Shown one piece after another: positions 19,025-29,008 of a stretch of DNA of 64,000 bases. Numbering within the stretch: the stretch's first letter is position 1; each line of letters begins with the position of its first letter. The notes below the pieces were generated by a model that saw only the letters and a program-made list of their open reading frames with translations, was not told where the DNA came from and did not search any database. A program made the position numbers and the translations under genes. This stretch comes from Parabacteroides chinchillae (lineage in GTDB: Bacteria > Bacteroidota > Bacteroidia > Bacteroidales > Tannerellaceae): the NCBI RefSeq assembly GCF_900108035.1, contig NZ_FNVS01000001.1, forward strand, positions 124,001-188,000. Reading direction: 5' to 3'.

Positions 19025-20941
19025 GTGGATATCTACCATAAGATATTAAAAAAATATTGGGGTTACCGGACTTTCCGTCCTTTACAGGAAGATATCATTC
19101 ATTCTGTGTGTGCAGGAAAAGACACACTCGGACTGATGCCCACAGGAGGAGGTAAATCTATTACATTCCAAGTTCCGGTTATGACTATGGAAGGAATTTG
19201 TATCGTAGTTACCCCTCTTATAGCTTTGATGAAAGACCAGGTCGATAATTTACGCCGGTTGGGAATCAAAGCCACTGCTGTATATTCTGGGATGAGCAGG
19301 CAAGAAATCATCACCCAACTAGAAAACTGTATCTTTGGCGACTATAAATTCTTATACGTATCACCAGAACGGCTAAGTACTGAAATTTTTCGTTCAAAGT
19401 TGCAGGCAATGAAAGTATGCTTACTTGTTATAGACGAAAGTCATTGTATTTCACAATGGGGATATGACTTCCGTCCCTCCTACCTTAATATTGCAGAGAT
19501 TCGTAAAGAGCTACCCTCAGCCGTCCCGGTTCTGGCACTTACGGCAACTGCTACACCTGAAGTAGTTAATGACATACAGGAAAAACTGTCATTCAAAGAA
19601 AAAAATGTTTTCCAAAAAAGTTTTGCCCGTAAGAACCTTTCATATATTGTACGTCATACTGAAGACAAAATCAATACACTCATATACATATTAGGTAGAA
19701 TACAAGGAAGTACCATTGTTTATGTGAGAAACAGAAAGCGGACGAAAGAAATTGCAGGTTTGTTACAGCAAGCCGGTATATCGGCAAGCTTCTACCATGC
19801 CGGACTAAACCGTGAAGAGAAAACTATACGGCAAAATAATTGGAAAAATAATGAATGCCGTGTAATTGTTTCCACAAATGCTTTTGGAATGGGCATAGAT
19901 AAACCAGACGTCCGACTGGTTGTCCATCTGGATATGCCCGGATCACTAGAAGAATATTACCAGGAAGCCGGACGTGCCGGACGTGACGAACAAAAAGCTT
20001 ATGCTGTAGCTTTATGTTCCGGCATAGACAATGCAAAGTTAAAAAAACGTCTGGCCGATGAATTCCCTGATAAAGATTTCATTTTTCGGGTCTATGAGGC
20101 TTTGGGCAATTATTACCAAATTGCTGTAGGCTACGGGTTAGACACCGTACACGATTTTTCATTATCTGATTTTTGTTCTGTATTCAAATTTTCTTTGCTT
20201 CAAACACATCATGCATTAAAAATATTAGAGCTATCAGGCTATATTGAATATACGGAAGAAGTAGACAATGCATCGCGTTTACTATTTACAGCCACTCGCG
20301 ATGAACTCTACAAACATTTACATCAAGACAAAAAAACAGACGAGATTATACAAACTATACTACGGTCATACACTGGATTATTTGCAGATTACGTATATAT
20401 AGACGAGGCTTTGATAGCAAGCCGTTCCGGGATTAATCAGCAAGAGATATACGATACGTTAATTGGCCTTTCCAAATACAGAGTCGTAAATTACATCCCT
20501 CATAAAAAAACACCGCTCATTATTTATACGCGAACCCGTGAAGATCAAAAATATCTGGTTATTCCACATCAGGCTTATGACGAGCGCAAAAAGCGTTTTG
20601 AAGAACGTATAAACAAAGTATTAAAATATATTGATGAAAATTCTGTTTGTCGAAGTCGTATGTTACTAGCTTATTTTGGCGAAACAAAATCGGAGGATTG
20701 TGGTTGTTGTGATATATGTCTGGCAAGAAATGATTCCGGATTAAGCAACAAAATGTTTAACGATATCCGGAAAGCATTACAAAATACGCTAAAAGAGCAG
20801 ACCATGCACATTAAGACTCTCGCCGAATCTTTACCATTCCCTGTAGAAAAAAGTATCACTGCGATCCGGTATTTAGCAGAACACGATGAACATTTTATAT
20901 TAGAAGATGGATATATTCATTATATAAAAGAAACAGAATAA
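19025..20941 (+). CDS. recQ: ATP-dependent DNA helicase RecQ
   Basis: A 3'-5' superfamily 2 helicase. Walker A is MPTGGGKS (residues 38-45) and the DEAH-box variant is DESHCISQWG. The aromatic-rich loop, motif IV-VI region (NAFGMGIDKPDVR, QEAGRAGRDE) and RQC domain with zinc cysteines (ending CGCCDIC near residue 565) are all present. The C-terminus does not show a clear HRDC domain, so this is a shorter-type RecQ of 638 aa. It starts with GTG at 19025, 9 bases after recJ, pointing to one transcript. Bacteroidetes genomes often have more than one RecQ. Confidence 0.94.
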   Translation: MDIYHKILKKYWGYRTFRPLQEDIIHSVCAGKDTLGLMPTGGGKSITFQVPVMTMEGICIVVTPLIALMKDQVDNLRRLGIKATAVYSGMSRQEIITQLENCIFGDYKFLYVSPERLSTEIFRSKLQAMKVCLLVIDESHCISQWGYDFRPSYLNIAEIRKELPSAVPVLALTATATPEVVNDIQEKLSFKEKNVFQKSFARKNLSYIVRHTEDKINTLIYILGRIQGSTIVYVRNRKRTKEIAGLLQQAGISASFYHAGLNREEKTIRQNNWKNNECRVIVSTNAFGMGIDKPDVRLVVHLDMPGSLEEYYQEAGRAGRDEQKAYAVALCSGIDNAKLKKRLADEFPDKDFIFRVYEALGNYYQIAVGYGLDTVHDFSLSDFCSVFKFSLLQTHHALKILELSGYIEYTEEVDNASRLLFTATRDELYKHLHQDKKTDEIIQTILRSYTGLFADYVYIDEALIASRSGINQQEIYDTLIGLSKYRVVNYIPHKKTPLIIYTRTREDQKYLVIPHQAYDERKKRFEERINKVLKYIDENSVCRSRMLLAYFGETKSEDCGCCDICLARNDSGLSNKMFNDIRKALQNTLKEQTMHIKTLAESLPFPVEKSITAIRYLAEHDEHFILEDGYIHYIKETE

Positions 20942-21001
20942 CTCCAAAAACAGTACATTTGTGGCTCTACAAATACAAGTACTTTCAAACTTATAAATAA
21001 C

Positions 21002-21865
21002 ATGATACATTTTTTCAAATCAACAGTCCTCTACATCTCCATATTATTATTTATTCCATCGGCAGTTTTTAGTGAAGATTGGCGTGATAAAATGGAATTT
21101 TTAACCTACTCGCCACGCTATTTCGGACCGAATGCTTTCCCCATGCCTGAATTACAAAATGGAAGTGTTGGGAAACGTTGGGAAATAGAATTACGCGGAG
21201 AATATAGCTATTATAAAGGAGATAAAACAAAAGATTTATTTGCCCGGCTCTTTATCCCAATAGCAAAGGGGCGTGCAGGCATTGAACTAAGCGGTGTAAT
21301 TATTGAGAACTACAAAATGACTCCCGAAACAAGAGATGAACGTTCAGCCGTAGAACTGACCCCTCCCATTAAATGTTTTGGAGATTTGATAGCAACCACC
21401 TATGTACAAGTAGTCCGCAGTGAAAAATGGGCAGATGTAATGGTCAGTCTAAACTTAAAAACAGCAAGCGGAGGCCGTTTATGTGACGCACGTTTTACTG
21501 ATGCTGCCTCCTACTGGTTTGATATTACGGCTGGAAGAACCCTTCTAAAATCGGCCGACGAAAGCATGTCTCTACGCATACAGGCAATGGTTGGTTTTTA
21601 TTGCTGGATGACAAATAACACGGTACATCGCCAGAATGATGCAATTTCGTATGGAGGAGGTATTTCCGGTATTTACAAAAGTTTCACGCTCAATGCTGAC
21701 TTATCCGGAATTAAAGGATATAAAAATAACGGAGACCGCCCAATGGCCATCCGTACCAAATTAAATTATGAAATTAAAAAGAATATCATTTCATTCCGTT
21801 ATCGACATGGCTTACAAGACGATTTATATGACAGATACTCATTAGCATATATACGTTGCTTTTAG
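21002..21865 (+). CDS. Secreted protein of unknown function, probably a small outer-membrane barrel
   Basis: I do not recognise the family. A signal peptide is clear (hydrophobic stretch 9-22, cleavage near AVFS). The mature part, about 265 aa, has alternating hydrophobic residues in short segments (for example WEIELRGEYSYY, SFTLNADLSGI, NIISFRYRHGL) and ends in ...AYIRCF, a terminal aromatic typical of outer-membrane barrels. It follows recQ on the same strand after 60 bases and could be co-transcribed, but nothing ties it to DNA repair. A terminator follows it. Confidence 0.6.
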   Translation: MIHFFKSTVLYISILLFIPSAVFSEDWRDKMEFLTYSPRYFGPNAFPMPELQNGSVGKRWEIELRGEYSYYKGDKTKDLFARLFIPIAKGRAGIELSGVIIENYKMTPETRDERSAVELTPPIKCFGDLIATTYVQVVRSEKWADVMVSLNLKTASGGRLCDARFTDAASYWFDITAGRTLLKSADESMSLRIQAMVGFYCWMTNNTVHRQNDAISYGGGISGIYKSFTLNADLSGIKGYKNNGDRPMAIRTKLNYEIKKNIISFRYRHGLQDDLYDRYSLAYIRCF

Positions 21866-21899
21866 AAATAAGATAATTAATAACTACAGCCGTTTATTA

Positions 21900-21939
21900 T
21901 AAAGCCGCACAGTTTCCATTCACATTCTGCACGGCTTTA
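21900..21939. terminator. Hairpin terminator between convergent genes
   Basis: TAAAGCCG (21900-21907) pairs with CGGCTTTA (21932-21939); the inner bases extend the stem. It lies between the barrel-like gene and the ROK gene, so it may serve both strands. Confidence 0.65.
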
Positions 21940-21966
21940 GAATACAAGCAAAAGATTTCACCTTAG

Positions 21967-22812
21967 TTAATAGCACAAAGATGCCGCACCGACAATACCC
22001 GGATCTTCCATTGTCGAGTAACGTATTTGCAATTTTTTTATAGAATTAGGATAGTCGAAATCTTTTAAATTTTCACGCATACTTTCTTCAAACAACATAT
22101 GAGCAGAGGCTACAGAACCTCCAAAAATAATCATTTCCGGGTCTACTGTCAATACTACGATCTTGATTGCTGCCGCAATATAAATTCCTAACTGACGATA
22201 GGCTTCCAAAGCCTCAGCTTCCCCTCTCATAGCACGGGCGTGCATTTCTTTTCCGTCAACACCCCATACATTCATAAAGTAAGAACCGCTACAGTAGTAT
22301 TCCAGTATTTTATCTTTATAAGGCAACATACCGAACTCTCCTGAACCACAGTTGGCATCTGAAAGCAATTTTCCACGTTGAATGATACCACCTCCTAGTC
22401 CGGTGCCTAAGGTAAGTCCTACAAAATTCTCAATATCACGTCCATCTCCAAATATACGTTCGCCTAAAGCAAAACAATTTGCATCATTATCGACATAGAC
22501 AGTAACAGAAAACTCCTTTTCCAGTATCTCTTTTAAATGTACTTCCTCCCAATGTGGAATATTAGCAACATTGTACACGATGCCCCGCATACGGTCTACG
22601 ACACTGGGAACACCTATTCCTATAGCTGTCACACTTTCATCCCATACAGAATGTATTACTTCTATTAAAGCACCCAACGTTTCCTCACAATTTTTCGCTT
22701 GTTTTGGTGTAGGGATTGTATTCTTTGCTATTAATATACCATCCTTAATACGACCTGCACGCATATTTGTGCCTCCAAGATCTACACCAATAACCGAGTT
22801 TTTTTTCTCCAT
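21967..22812 (-). CDS. ROK-family sugar kinase
   Basis: A cytoplasmic sugar kinase of the ROK family. The phosphate-binding loop GVDLGGTNMRAG is at residues 9-20, the catalytic region VDNDANCFALGE near 108-119 and GLTLGTGLGGGI near 132-143. The usual zinc motif CxCGxxGC is not intact; only CGSGEFG and a later Cys are seen, so zinc binding may be lost or altered. At 281 aa it is slightly short for the family. The substrate could be glucose, allose, ManNAc or similar. It is a single gene with its own promoter. Confidence 0.85.
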   Translation of the reverse strand: MEKKNSVIGVDLGGTNMRAGRIKDGILIAKNTIPTPKQAKNCEETLGALIEVIHSVWDESVTAIGIGVPSVVDRMRGIVYNVANIPHWEEVHLKEILEKEFSVTVYVDNDANCFALGERIFGDGRDIENFVGLTLGTGLGGGIIQRGKLLSDANCGSGEFGMLPYKDKILEYYCSGSYFMNVWGVDGKEMHARAMRGEAEALEAYRQLGIYIAAAIKIVVLTVDPEMIIFGGSVASAHMLFEESMRENLKDFDYPNSIKKLQIRYSTMEDPGIVGAASLCY

Positions 22813-22837
22813 GATATTCTATTATTTCTTTAGCTAA

Positions 22838-22845
22838 CAAATATA
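22838..22845 (-). promoter_or_regulatory. -7 element for the ROK kinase gene
   Basis: TATATTTG on the minus strand, an exact TAnnTTTG match, 26 bases upstream of the ATG. No clear -33 was seen. The remaining gap up to 23070 shows no gene. Confidence 0.55.
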
Positions 22846-23070
22846 TTCATTTAATCCATAAAAGAAAATATTTGTTATTATTTACTGTCTTATAAAACTT
22901 AGTAAATATACAAGCAAGAAAGGGCTTACTAAAGAGCTGTCTTTTGTAAATAAAAACATATATCCTTTTATTGCTATCCATGTGTACTTCCACTCATAGT
23001 TATTGGAAATTTTATAATCTAATTTAAAATAGTTTATCGGACAGCAATAATTGTTATTGTTTTTACAGAA

Positions 23071-24747
23071 TCAGGCAAAAAATAAAATTAATAACTGAGC
23101 GGTAAGTACTCTCAGAAACATTGTTAACGGATATACAGTTGCATATCCCACTGACGGAGCATCGTTTCCAGCCGTTGCATTTGAATAAGCCAATGCCGGA
23201 GGATCAGTTGTACTTCCGGCTATCAGCCCCATTAATGTAAAATAATTGATTTTACAGAAATAACGGCCAATACATCCTACAATCAATAGCGGAACTACAG
23301 TAATTATAAATCCATAACCTATCCATGCCAAACCTCCGTTGTTCACGATCGTATCTACAAAGCCATCACCGGCACTCAATCCTACACATGCCAGGAAAAG
23401 TGTTATACCTATCTCGCGCAACATAAAATTTGCACTTTGGGTCGTATATGTAATCAATTTATATTGATATCCAAAACGGCTTATCAGGATAGCCACAACA
23501 AGAGGGCCGCCTGCCAACCCTAATTTCACGGGTTGAGGAATACCCGGAAACGAAATAGGAATACTTCCTAAAATAATACCTAATGCAATGCCTATAAAAA
23601 TAGTAATCAAATTCGGTTCATTCAGACGCTTCATGGAATTACCTAAAACTTTCTCAACATTAGATACTGCAGTTTCTGTACCTACAACATTTACACGGTC
23701 ACCTACCTGTAATCTTAATCCAGGAGTTGCAACCAAATCCACACCAGCACGATTAATACGCGTAATATTTATACCATATAATTTACGCAATTTTAATTGT
23801 CCTAAATGCTTTCCATTCAGTTCAGGCTTTGTAATCAATATACGGCGATTGATAAACTGACTTTCCATACGTATCCATTGTTTACGTTCCATATCTATTT
23901 CTTCGCCGATAAATGCTTTGATCGTCTCAGCATCCTGTTCGGTAGTTATGACAAATATTTTATCATATTCCTGTAAAACAGTTGCGGCAGAAGCTATTTC
24001 GATTTGTTTATTATCATTACGCCATACACGGGAAATAACAAAATCCCTATGCTCCAGCAAATTTGACAACTCGCTGACCTTCTTACCAAAAAGAGCCGGA
24101 TTTTTGACTATCAAAGATATGGGCTTCGCTTCATTTATATGTTTATCATCTTCCGTATTAAGCTTTTCCGTTTCTTTCTCAAAACTAATACGAAATACAT
24201 AACGAATAAAAATCGTAGAAAGAATAATACCAATCACACCCAGCGGATAAGCCACTGCATAACCCAGAGCTATCGTTTTATCAGAAACGCCGAACATATC
24301 CGAATATGCTTGCTGAGCAGCCCCCAACCCAGGCGTATTCGTCACCGCACCGGAAAGAATGCCAACCATCGTAGACATCGATACTCCCGTAATATAATGA
24401 ATAACGATTGCTGTTATTACCCCAAGAAATACGATTCCACAAGCCAACATATTTAAAGTCACTCCACCTTTCTTAAATGAAGAAAAGAAACCAGGGCCAA
24501 CTTGCATACCAACAGAGTAAACAAATAAAATTAATCCAAACTCCTTAAAAAAATGTATTACATTAGAGTTGATCGTAAAACCAAAATGTCCGAGTATAAT
24601 CCCCACAAACAATACGAGTGTGATACCTAAAGACACACCAAACACCTTAATTCTACCCAGTTGGATACCTGCAGCAATCACAATAGACAACAATAATATA
24701 GAATGCCCTATGCCTTCACCCCATAACAAATCATTTATCCAATCCAT
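23071..24747 (-). CDS. AspT/YidE/YbjL-type transporter with TrkA-C domains
   Basis: An inner-membrane transporter of the aspartate:alanine exchanger type. Two related membrane halves (residues about 10-170 and 380-558) carry repeated glycine-rich segments such as [19 protein letters not shown] and [15 protein letters not shown]. Two TrkA-C regulatory domains lie between them. I start it at the ATG at 24747 ([14 protein letters not shown]), giving 558 aa. A further in-frame upstream start at 24804 lies upstream of the -7 element and is unlikely. The substrate is unknown; amino or dicarboxylic acids are plausible from the family. Confidence 0.85.
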   Translation of the reverse strand: MDWINDLLWGEGIGHSILLLSIVIAAGIQLGRIKVFGVSLGITLVLFVGIILGHFGFTINSNVIHFFKEFGLILFVYSVGMQVGPGFFSSFKKGGVTLNMLACGIVFLGVITAIVIHYITGVSMSTMVGILSGAVTNTPGLGAAQQAYSDMFGVSDKTIALGYAVAYPLGVIGIILSTIFIRYVFRISFEKETEKLNTEDDKHINEAKPISLIVKNPALFGKKVSELSNLLEHRDFVISRVWRNDNKQIEIASAATVLQEYDKIFVITTEQDAETIKAFIGEEIDMERKQWIRMESQFINRRILITKPELNGKHLGQLKLRKLYGINITRINRAGVDLVATPGLRLQVGDRVNVVGTETAVSNVEKVLGNSMKRLNEPNLITIFIGIALGIILGSIPISFPGIPQPVKLGLAGGPLVVAILISRFGYQYKLITYTTQSANFMLREIGITLFLACVGLSAGDGFVDTIVNNGGLAWIGYGFIITVVPLLIVGCIGRYFCKINYFTLMGLIAGSTTDPPALAYSNATAGNDAPSVGYATVYPLTMFLRVLTAQLLILFFA

Positions 24748-24791
24748 ATTATTTAAATATTTTAAAAACTTATTGCTTATTAATAAGGGTG

Positions 24792-24823
24792 CAAAGGTAG
24801 ACATTTGTTTTGTGTTTTACAAC
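24792..24823 (-). promoter_or_regulatory. Promoter of the AspT-type transporter gene
   Basis: -7 TACCTTTG (24792-24799) matches the consensus on the minus strand. The -33 position 20 bases away is GTTG (24820-24823), one base off TTTG. It overlaps the promoter of the divergent cyclophilin gene. Confidence 0.6.
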
Positions 24824-24839
24824 ATAAGTATTATCTTTA
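24809..24839 (+). promoter_or_regulatory. Promoter of the cyclophilin gene
   Basis: -33 TTTG (24809-24812), 19 bases, then TATCTTTA (24832-24839), one base off TAnnTTTG. The predicted start near 24846 leaves a leader of about 14 bases to the ATG at 24860. Confidence 0.55.
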
Positions 24840-24859
24840 CCCAACAAACAGTTATTGCC

Positions 24860-25675
24860 ATGAATAAAACATACAATACAATAATTATAGCGCTTATTGT
24901 CAGTTCATTTTCTTTCCTCCACATAAGGGCACAAGAAAAAACAGTAACGATAACGACAAATATCGGAGTAATGAAAGCCAAATTATATAATGATGTGCCA
25001 AATCATGTCCGTGCCTTTACCGAAAGAGCCAAGGCCGGAAAATATAATGGAACATTATTTTCCCGGGTTATTAAAGATTTTATGATACAAGGCGGCGCAC
25101 CTGACACGCGGAATGCACCAGCAGGGGCGCGTTGTGGTTTCGGAGACTCTTCTTCTGAAATTATGCCGGAATTTAATCCTAAATATTTCTGTAAGAAAGG
25201 TGCCATAGCTGCTCCACGGCAAGGTGATGACGTGAACCCCAAAAAGAAATCGGATATGTCTCAATTTTTCATCGTACAAGGAAAAGTCTATACCGAAGGA
25301 AGATTAGACACATTAGAACGGATAAAGAACCAACCTATCCGCAAAAAAGCATTAAAACAATTCTATGAACCGGTTCGTGAGGAAGTAGAACGTCTTCGTG
25401 AGGAAAACCCGCAAGAATATAATAAACTGGCAGCTTCTATCAGTGCAAAGATAGACTCTTTTATTCTGGCAACTCCAGGCCATTTAATATTCACTGAAGA
25501 ACAACGGAAAGCTTATACAACCGTAGGTGGTTATCACTATCTTGACGGAGAATATACTGTTTACGGCGAGCTTATTGAAGGTTTCGAAATTCTTGATCAA
25601 ATAGCCTCACAGCCTCGTGATGCTTACGACAGACCCCAAAAAGATATACGAATTATAAGTATAACCGTTAAATAA
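24860..25675 (+). CDS. Secreted cyclophilin-type peptidylprolyl isomerase
   Basis: Catalyses cis-trans isomerisation of proline bonds, here after export. A signal peptide ends near HIRAQ (residue 25). The cyclophilin core follows, with VTITTNIGVMKAKLY, FSRVIKDFMIQGGAP and SQFFIVQGK. A lysine- and glutamate-rich insertion (about residues 145-200) interrupts the domain before YTVYGELIEGFEILDQIA. The start is the ATG at 24860; the open frame runs further upstream only because it crosses the divergent promoter. The 271-aa protein is followed after 15 bases by a small gene, probably in the same transcript. Confidence 0.9.
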   Translation: MNKTYNTIIIALIVSSFSFLHIRAQEKTVTITTNIGVMKAKLYNDVPNHVRAFTERAKAGKYNGTLFSRVIKDFMIQGGAPDTRNAPAGARCGFGDSSSEIMPEFNPKYFCKKGAIAAPRQGDDVNPKKKSDMSQFFIVQGKVYTEGRLDTLERIKNQPIRKKALKQFYEPVREEVERLREENPQEYNKLAASISAKIDSFILATPGHLIFTEEQRKAYTTVGGYHYLDGEYTVYGELIEGFEILDQIASQPRDAYDRPQKDIRIISITVK

Positions 25676-25690
25676 AAAATCATTAAGCTT

Positions 25691-26086
25691 ATGCTAAAAA
25701 GAGACTTTATTATGGTACAGATCGAAGAGCTGGGCAAAGTAATTGCTCAGATCATCTTCAATCGTAACTTAAATGGTGGCGGACGCAATCCTGAATTAAT
25801 TGAAACTGTTTATACATCCTTAAAATTAGACAGAGATTTCTTACTTACAACTTCAATAGACGATCTCCGCCGATTTCTGGACTGCGAAGATTCACAAGGT
25901 TTATCCCGCATGGAAATAGCAGCAAAAACACTTATTGAAGACAGTTATATACAACCTGATCCTAATAATAAAAAAACACTGTTTCGGGCTAAAGAATTAT
26001 TAGAATACATACAAAAGCACGACTCAACTTTCTCCCTAGAACGCATTGCTCTAATGGAACAAATCAATGACTTGCTATCAACATAG
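25691..26086 (+). CDS. Small cytoplasmic protein of unknown function
   Basis: A 131-aa acidic, mostly helical protein starting MLKRDFIMVQIEELGKVIAQ. It has no signal peptide or membrane segment. I cannot name the family with confidence; the opening resembles short DUF6483-like proteins from memory only. It follows the cyclophilin gene by 15 bases. Its last 23 bases overlap the end of the convergent FAD oxidoreductase gene, so the two transcripts meet tail to tail with no visible terminator between them. Confidence 0.6.
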   Translation: MLKRDFIMVQIEELGKVIAQIIFNRNLNGGGRNPELIETVYTSLKLDRDFLLTTSIDDLRRFLDCEDSQGLSRMEIAAKTLIEDSYIQPDPNNKKTLFRAKELLEYIQKHDSTFSLERIALMEQINDLLST

Positions 26087-27626
26087 CTACCCCTTCCGCA
26101 CATCGTTCGCCGTCTATAGCCGCAGAAACAATTCCTCCGGCATAACCGGCACCCTCACCGCAAGGAAAGAGGCCTTTTATTGTAACATGCTGATAAGTTT
26201 CCCGGTCACGTACAATACGGACAGGAGAAGAGGTACGCGTTTCCACTCCAATCATTGTCGCCTCATTTGTTAAAAATCCATTGGAAACTTTACCGAAATA
26301 CCGAAGTCCTTCACGTAACCGGCTGGTGACAAATTCGGGCATCCAGAAATGAAGAGGTGATGCCAATAACCCTGGCGTATAAGAAGATACAGGTAAATCG
26401 AAGGAGTTTCTTTTCTGTATAAAATCTGCCATACGTTGTGCTGGAGCAACTTGTTTCATGCCACCATTTTGCCAGCAATATTCTTCTAACTGCTCCTGAA
26501 ACTTTATCAATGCTAACTCTTTATATGAAGCAAATTCGGGAAAATCTTCAGGATGAATTTCCACTACCATACCCGAATTAGCCCAGCGAGAGCCACGGTT
26601 GGATGGAGACATACCATTAACAACAACCTGCTTCGGGCCACTTGCCGCCGGAACTACAAAACCACCCGGACACATACAAAACGAGTAAACGCCACGTCCA
26701 TTTACCTGTGTCACGAAACTATATTCAGCAGCAGGCAGATATTTGCCACGTCCTTCTTTCCGGTGGTATTGTATCTGATCTATTAATTCCTGCGGATGCT
26801 CTAACCGAACACCTACAGCAATGCCTTTTGCTTCGATTGGAATTGCTTTTTCATGCAAATAATAATAAACATCACGTGCAGAATGTCCGGTTGCAAGAAT
26901 AACAGGTCCAAAAAAAGTTTTGCCTGTATTCGTTTCTATTCCGACCACTTCGTCTCCTTTCATTACAAACGCATCCATTCGTGTTTCAAAATGGACTTCA
27001 CCTCCACACTTTTTGATCTGTTCACGGATATTCTCAATCACACGGGGTAATTTATCAGTTCCGATATGCGGATGTGCATCTGCCAAAATAGAAGGACTTG
27101 CACCGAACTGACAAAAGACATTCAGAATCTTATCTACCGAACCACGTTTTTTACTGCGAGTATAAAGTTTTCCATCCGAGTAGGCTCCAGCCCCTCCTTC
27201 TCCAAAACTATAATTAGATTCATTATTTACCTTATGCTCACGGCTTATCAAAGCTATATCTTTCTTCCGTTCACGTACATCTTTTCCACGCTCAACTATG
27301 ATCGGACGTAGACCAAGCTCTATCAAGCGGAGAGCCGCAAACAAACCTCCAGGTCCAGCCCCTACTACAATCACATTCTTCCTATCCGTCACATCTTTAT
27401 ATTCTACAGATTGGTATTCGGATTCTTCAGGTAATTCATTAATAAAAACACGAAGCTTTACATTAACATATATAATACGCTGCCGGGCATCTATTGAGCG
27501 CTTCAATACACGAACAGCCCGGATGTTTTCTGCGGTCTCTCCCATTTCACGGGCAGCAACCAATTTTAATGCCTGTTCATTAGCCGTTTCTTCCGGCAAA
27601 AGGCGAAGTTGTAATTCTGTTACCAT
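26064..27626 (-). CDS. NAD(P)/FAD-dependent oxidoreductase (COG2509-like)
   Basis: A cytoplasmic flavoprotein of 520 aa. An N-terminal domain of about 80 residues precedes the FAD-binding Rossmann motif VVGAGPGGLFAALRLIELG (near 91-109) and an arginine-rich RGKDVRERKKDI. A conserved glycine segment FGEGGAGAYSDGKL and a C-terminal CGEGAGYAGGIVSAAIDG complete the family pattern. The substrate is not known; relatives are annotated only as FAD-dependent dehydrogenases. It lies 9 bases downstream of radA and so probably belongs to that transcript. Confidence 0.85.
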   Translation of the reverse strand: MVTELQLRLLPEETANEQALKLVAAREMGETAENIRAVRVLKRSIDARQRIIYVNVKLRVFINELPEESEYQSVEYKDVTDRKNVIVVGAGPGGLFAALRLIELGLRPIIVERGKDVRERKKDIALISREHKVNNESNYSFGEGGAGAYSDGKLYTRSKKRGSVDKILNVFCQFGASPSILADAHPHIGTDKLPRVIENIREQIKKCGGEVHFETRMDAFVMKGDEVVGIETNTGKTFFGPVILATGHSARDVYYYLHEKAIPIEAKGIAVGVRLEHPQELIDQIQYHRKEGRGKYLPAAEYSFVTQVNGRGVYSFCMCPGGFVVPAASGPKQVVVNGMSPSNRGSRWANSGMVVEIHPEDFPEFASYKELALIKFQEQLEEYCWQNGGMKQVAPAQRMADFIQKRNSFDLPVSSYTPGLLASPLHFWMPEFVTSRLREGLRYFGKVSNGFLTNEATMIGVETRTSSPVRIVRDRETYQHVTIKGLFPCGEGAGYAGGIVSAAIDGERCAEGVAMLIASH

Positions 27627-27635
27627 ACTTTTATA

Positions 27636-29006
27636 TTATCCGAACAAATGACGGAATGCTTCTTCTACTTTTTTCACCTGAATAATCTGAATTTTGCACT
27701 TATTCGATTCAAACCCTTTCAGGTTATTATGCGGAATAATAATACCGGAAAATCCCAATTTCTCTGCTTCCATAATACGTTGCTCTATACGGTTTACCGG
27801 ACGAATCTCGCCGGACAACCCCACTTCACCGGCCATACAAACACCTGTTTCAATACTAATATCCAAACTGGACGAAAGAACAGCACTAATGACAGCCAAA
27901 TCTATTGCAGGATCATTTACCTTTAAGCCACCTGCAATATTCATAAAAACATCTTTTTGGATCAGCTTAAAGCCTGCACGTTTTTCAAGAACCGCCAGCA
28001 ACATATTCATCCGGCGCAGGTCAAATCCCGTAGCACTCCGCTGCGGAGTACCATAAACAGCAGAACTGACCAAAGCCTGTGTCTCAATAAGAAACGGACG
28101 AACGCCCTCAATTGCCGCAGCAATCGCCACACCACTCAAACCCTCATGGTTCTGGGTAAGCAGTAACTCAGACGGATTACTTACTTCACGCAATCCATTT
28201 TGTCTCATTTCATAAATTCCCAGTTCCGCAGTACTACCGAAACGATTCTTAATACTACGTAAAATACGATACATATAATGTTGGTCGCCTTCAAACTGAA
28301 GAACCGTATCAACTATATGTTCCAAGACCTTCGGACCGGCAATGCTTCCCTCTTTATTAATATGACCGATCAATAAAACAGGAACACCGCTTTCTTTTGC
28401 ATATTTCAAGATGGCAGCACTACATTCCCGCACTTGAGAAACACTTCCTGGAGACGATTCCACCAATTCGGTAAAAATTGTTTGTATCGAATCAATAATC
28501 AACAAATCCGGCTGTACATTCTGGGCTTGTACAAATATTTGCTCCAGATTTGTCTCACACAGAATAAAACAATCCGGGGTATCATGCTTCAGCCGATCCG
28601 CACGCAACTTCAACTGTCGGCTGCTTTCTTCTCCTGAAACATATAAAGTTTTCAATCCTCTCAAACCTAGCACCGTCTGCAAAACCAGTGTCGATTTTCC
28701 AATACCGGGTTCTCCGCCAATCAAAACCAAAGAACCTTTAACCAGACCACCTCCCAGTACACGATTTAATTCCGCATCCTTCAAATCAATTCGCGTTTCT
28801 TCTTCTGCCGTTATATCACGCAATAAAACAGGACGGATTTTCACATTATCCGTCATTCCCGGAACAAACCGACGTGAAGAAGTGTCTTTAGCAACCACTT
28901 CCTCTACAAATGTATTCCATTCTCCGCAATTCGGACATTTGCCCTGCCATTTTGGAGAGTCTGTCCCACAGTTGGAACAGACATATACTGTTTTTGTCTT
29001 TGCCAT
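27636..29006 (-). CDS. radA: DNA repair protein RadA
   Basis: A RecA-like ATPase that promotes branch migration during recombination. The N-terminal zinc finger has C10-x2-C13 and C24-x2-C27. Walker A GGEPGIGKST is at 97-106. The RadA-specific KNRFG motif lies near residue 253, and the C-terminal Lon-protease-like domain contains GLSGEIRPV. At 456 aa it is full length. It starts 2 bases after the GH43 gene and 9 bases before the FAD oxidoreductase gene, an operon mixing glycan degradation with housekeeping. Confidence 0.95.
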   Translation of the reverse strand: MAKTKTVYVCSNCGTDSPKWQGKCPNCGEWNTFVEEVVAKDTSSRRFVPGMTDNVKIRPVLLRDITAEEETRIDLKDAELNRVLGGGLVKGSLVLIGGEPGIGKSTLVLQTVLGLRGLKTLYVSGEESSRQLKLRADRLKHDTPDCFILCETNLEQIFVQAQNVQPDLLIIDSIQTIFTELVESSPGSVSQVRECSAAILKYAKESGVPVLLIGHINKEGSIAGPKVLEHIVDTVLQFEGDQHYMYRILRSIKNRFGSTAELGIYEMRQNGLREVSNPSELLLTQNHEGLSGVAIAAAIEGVRPFLIETQALVSSAVYGTPQRSATGFDLRRMNMLLAVLEKRAGFKLIQKDVFMNIAGGLKVNDPAIDLAVISAVLSSSLDISIETGVCMAGEVGLSGEIRPVNRIEQRIMEAEKLGFSGIIIPHNNLKGFESNKCKIQIIQVKKVEEAFRHLFG

Positions 29007-29008
29007 GT

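Noticed and set aside
24748-24804. Upstream start for the AspT-type transporter (extra 19 residues)
   Set aside because: The start codon lies upstream of the -7 element at 24792-24799, so it would not be in the transcript.
24569-24859. Upstream extension of the cyclophilin frame
   Set aside because: It runs through the divergent promoter and the antisense start of the transporter; the ATG at 24860 gives a normal signal peptide.
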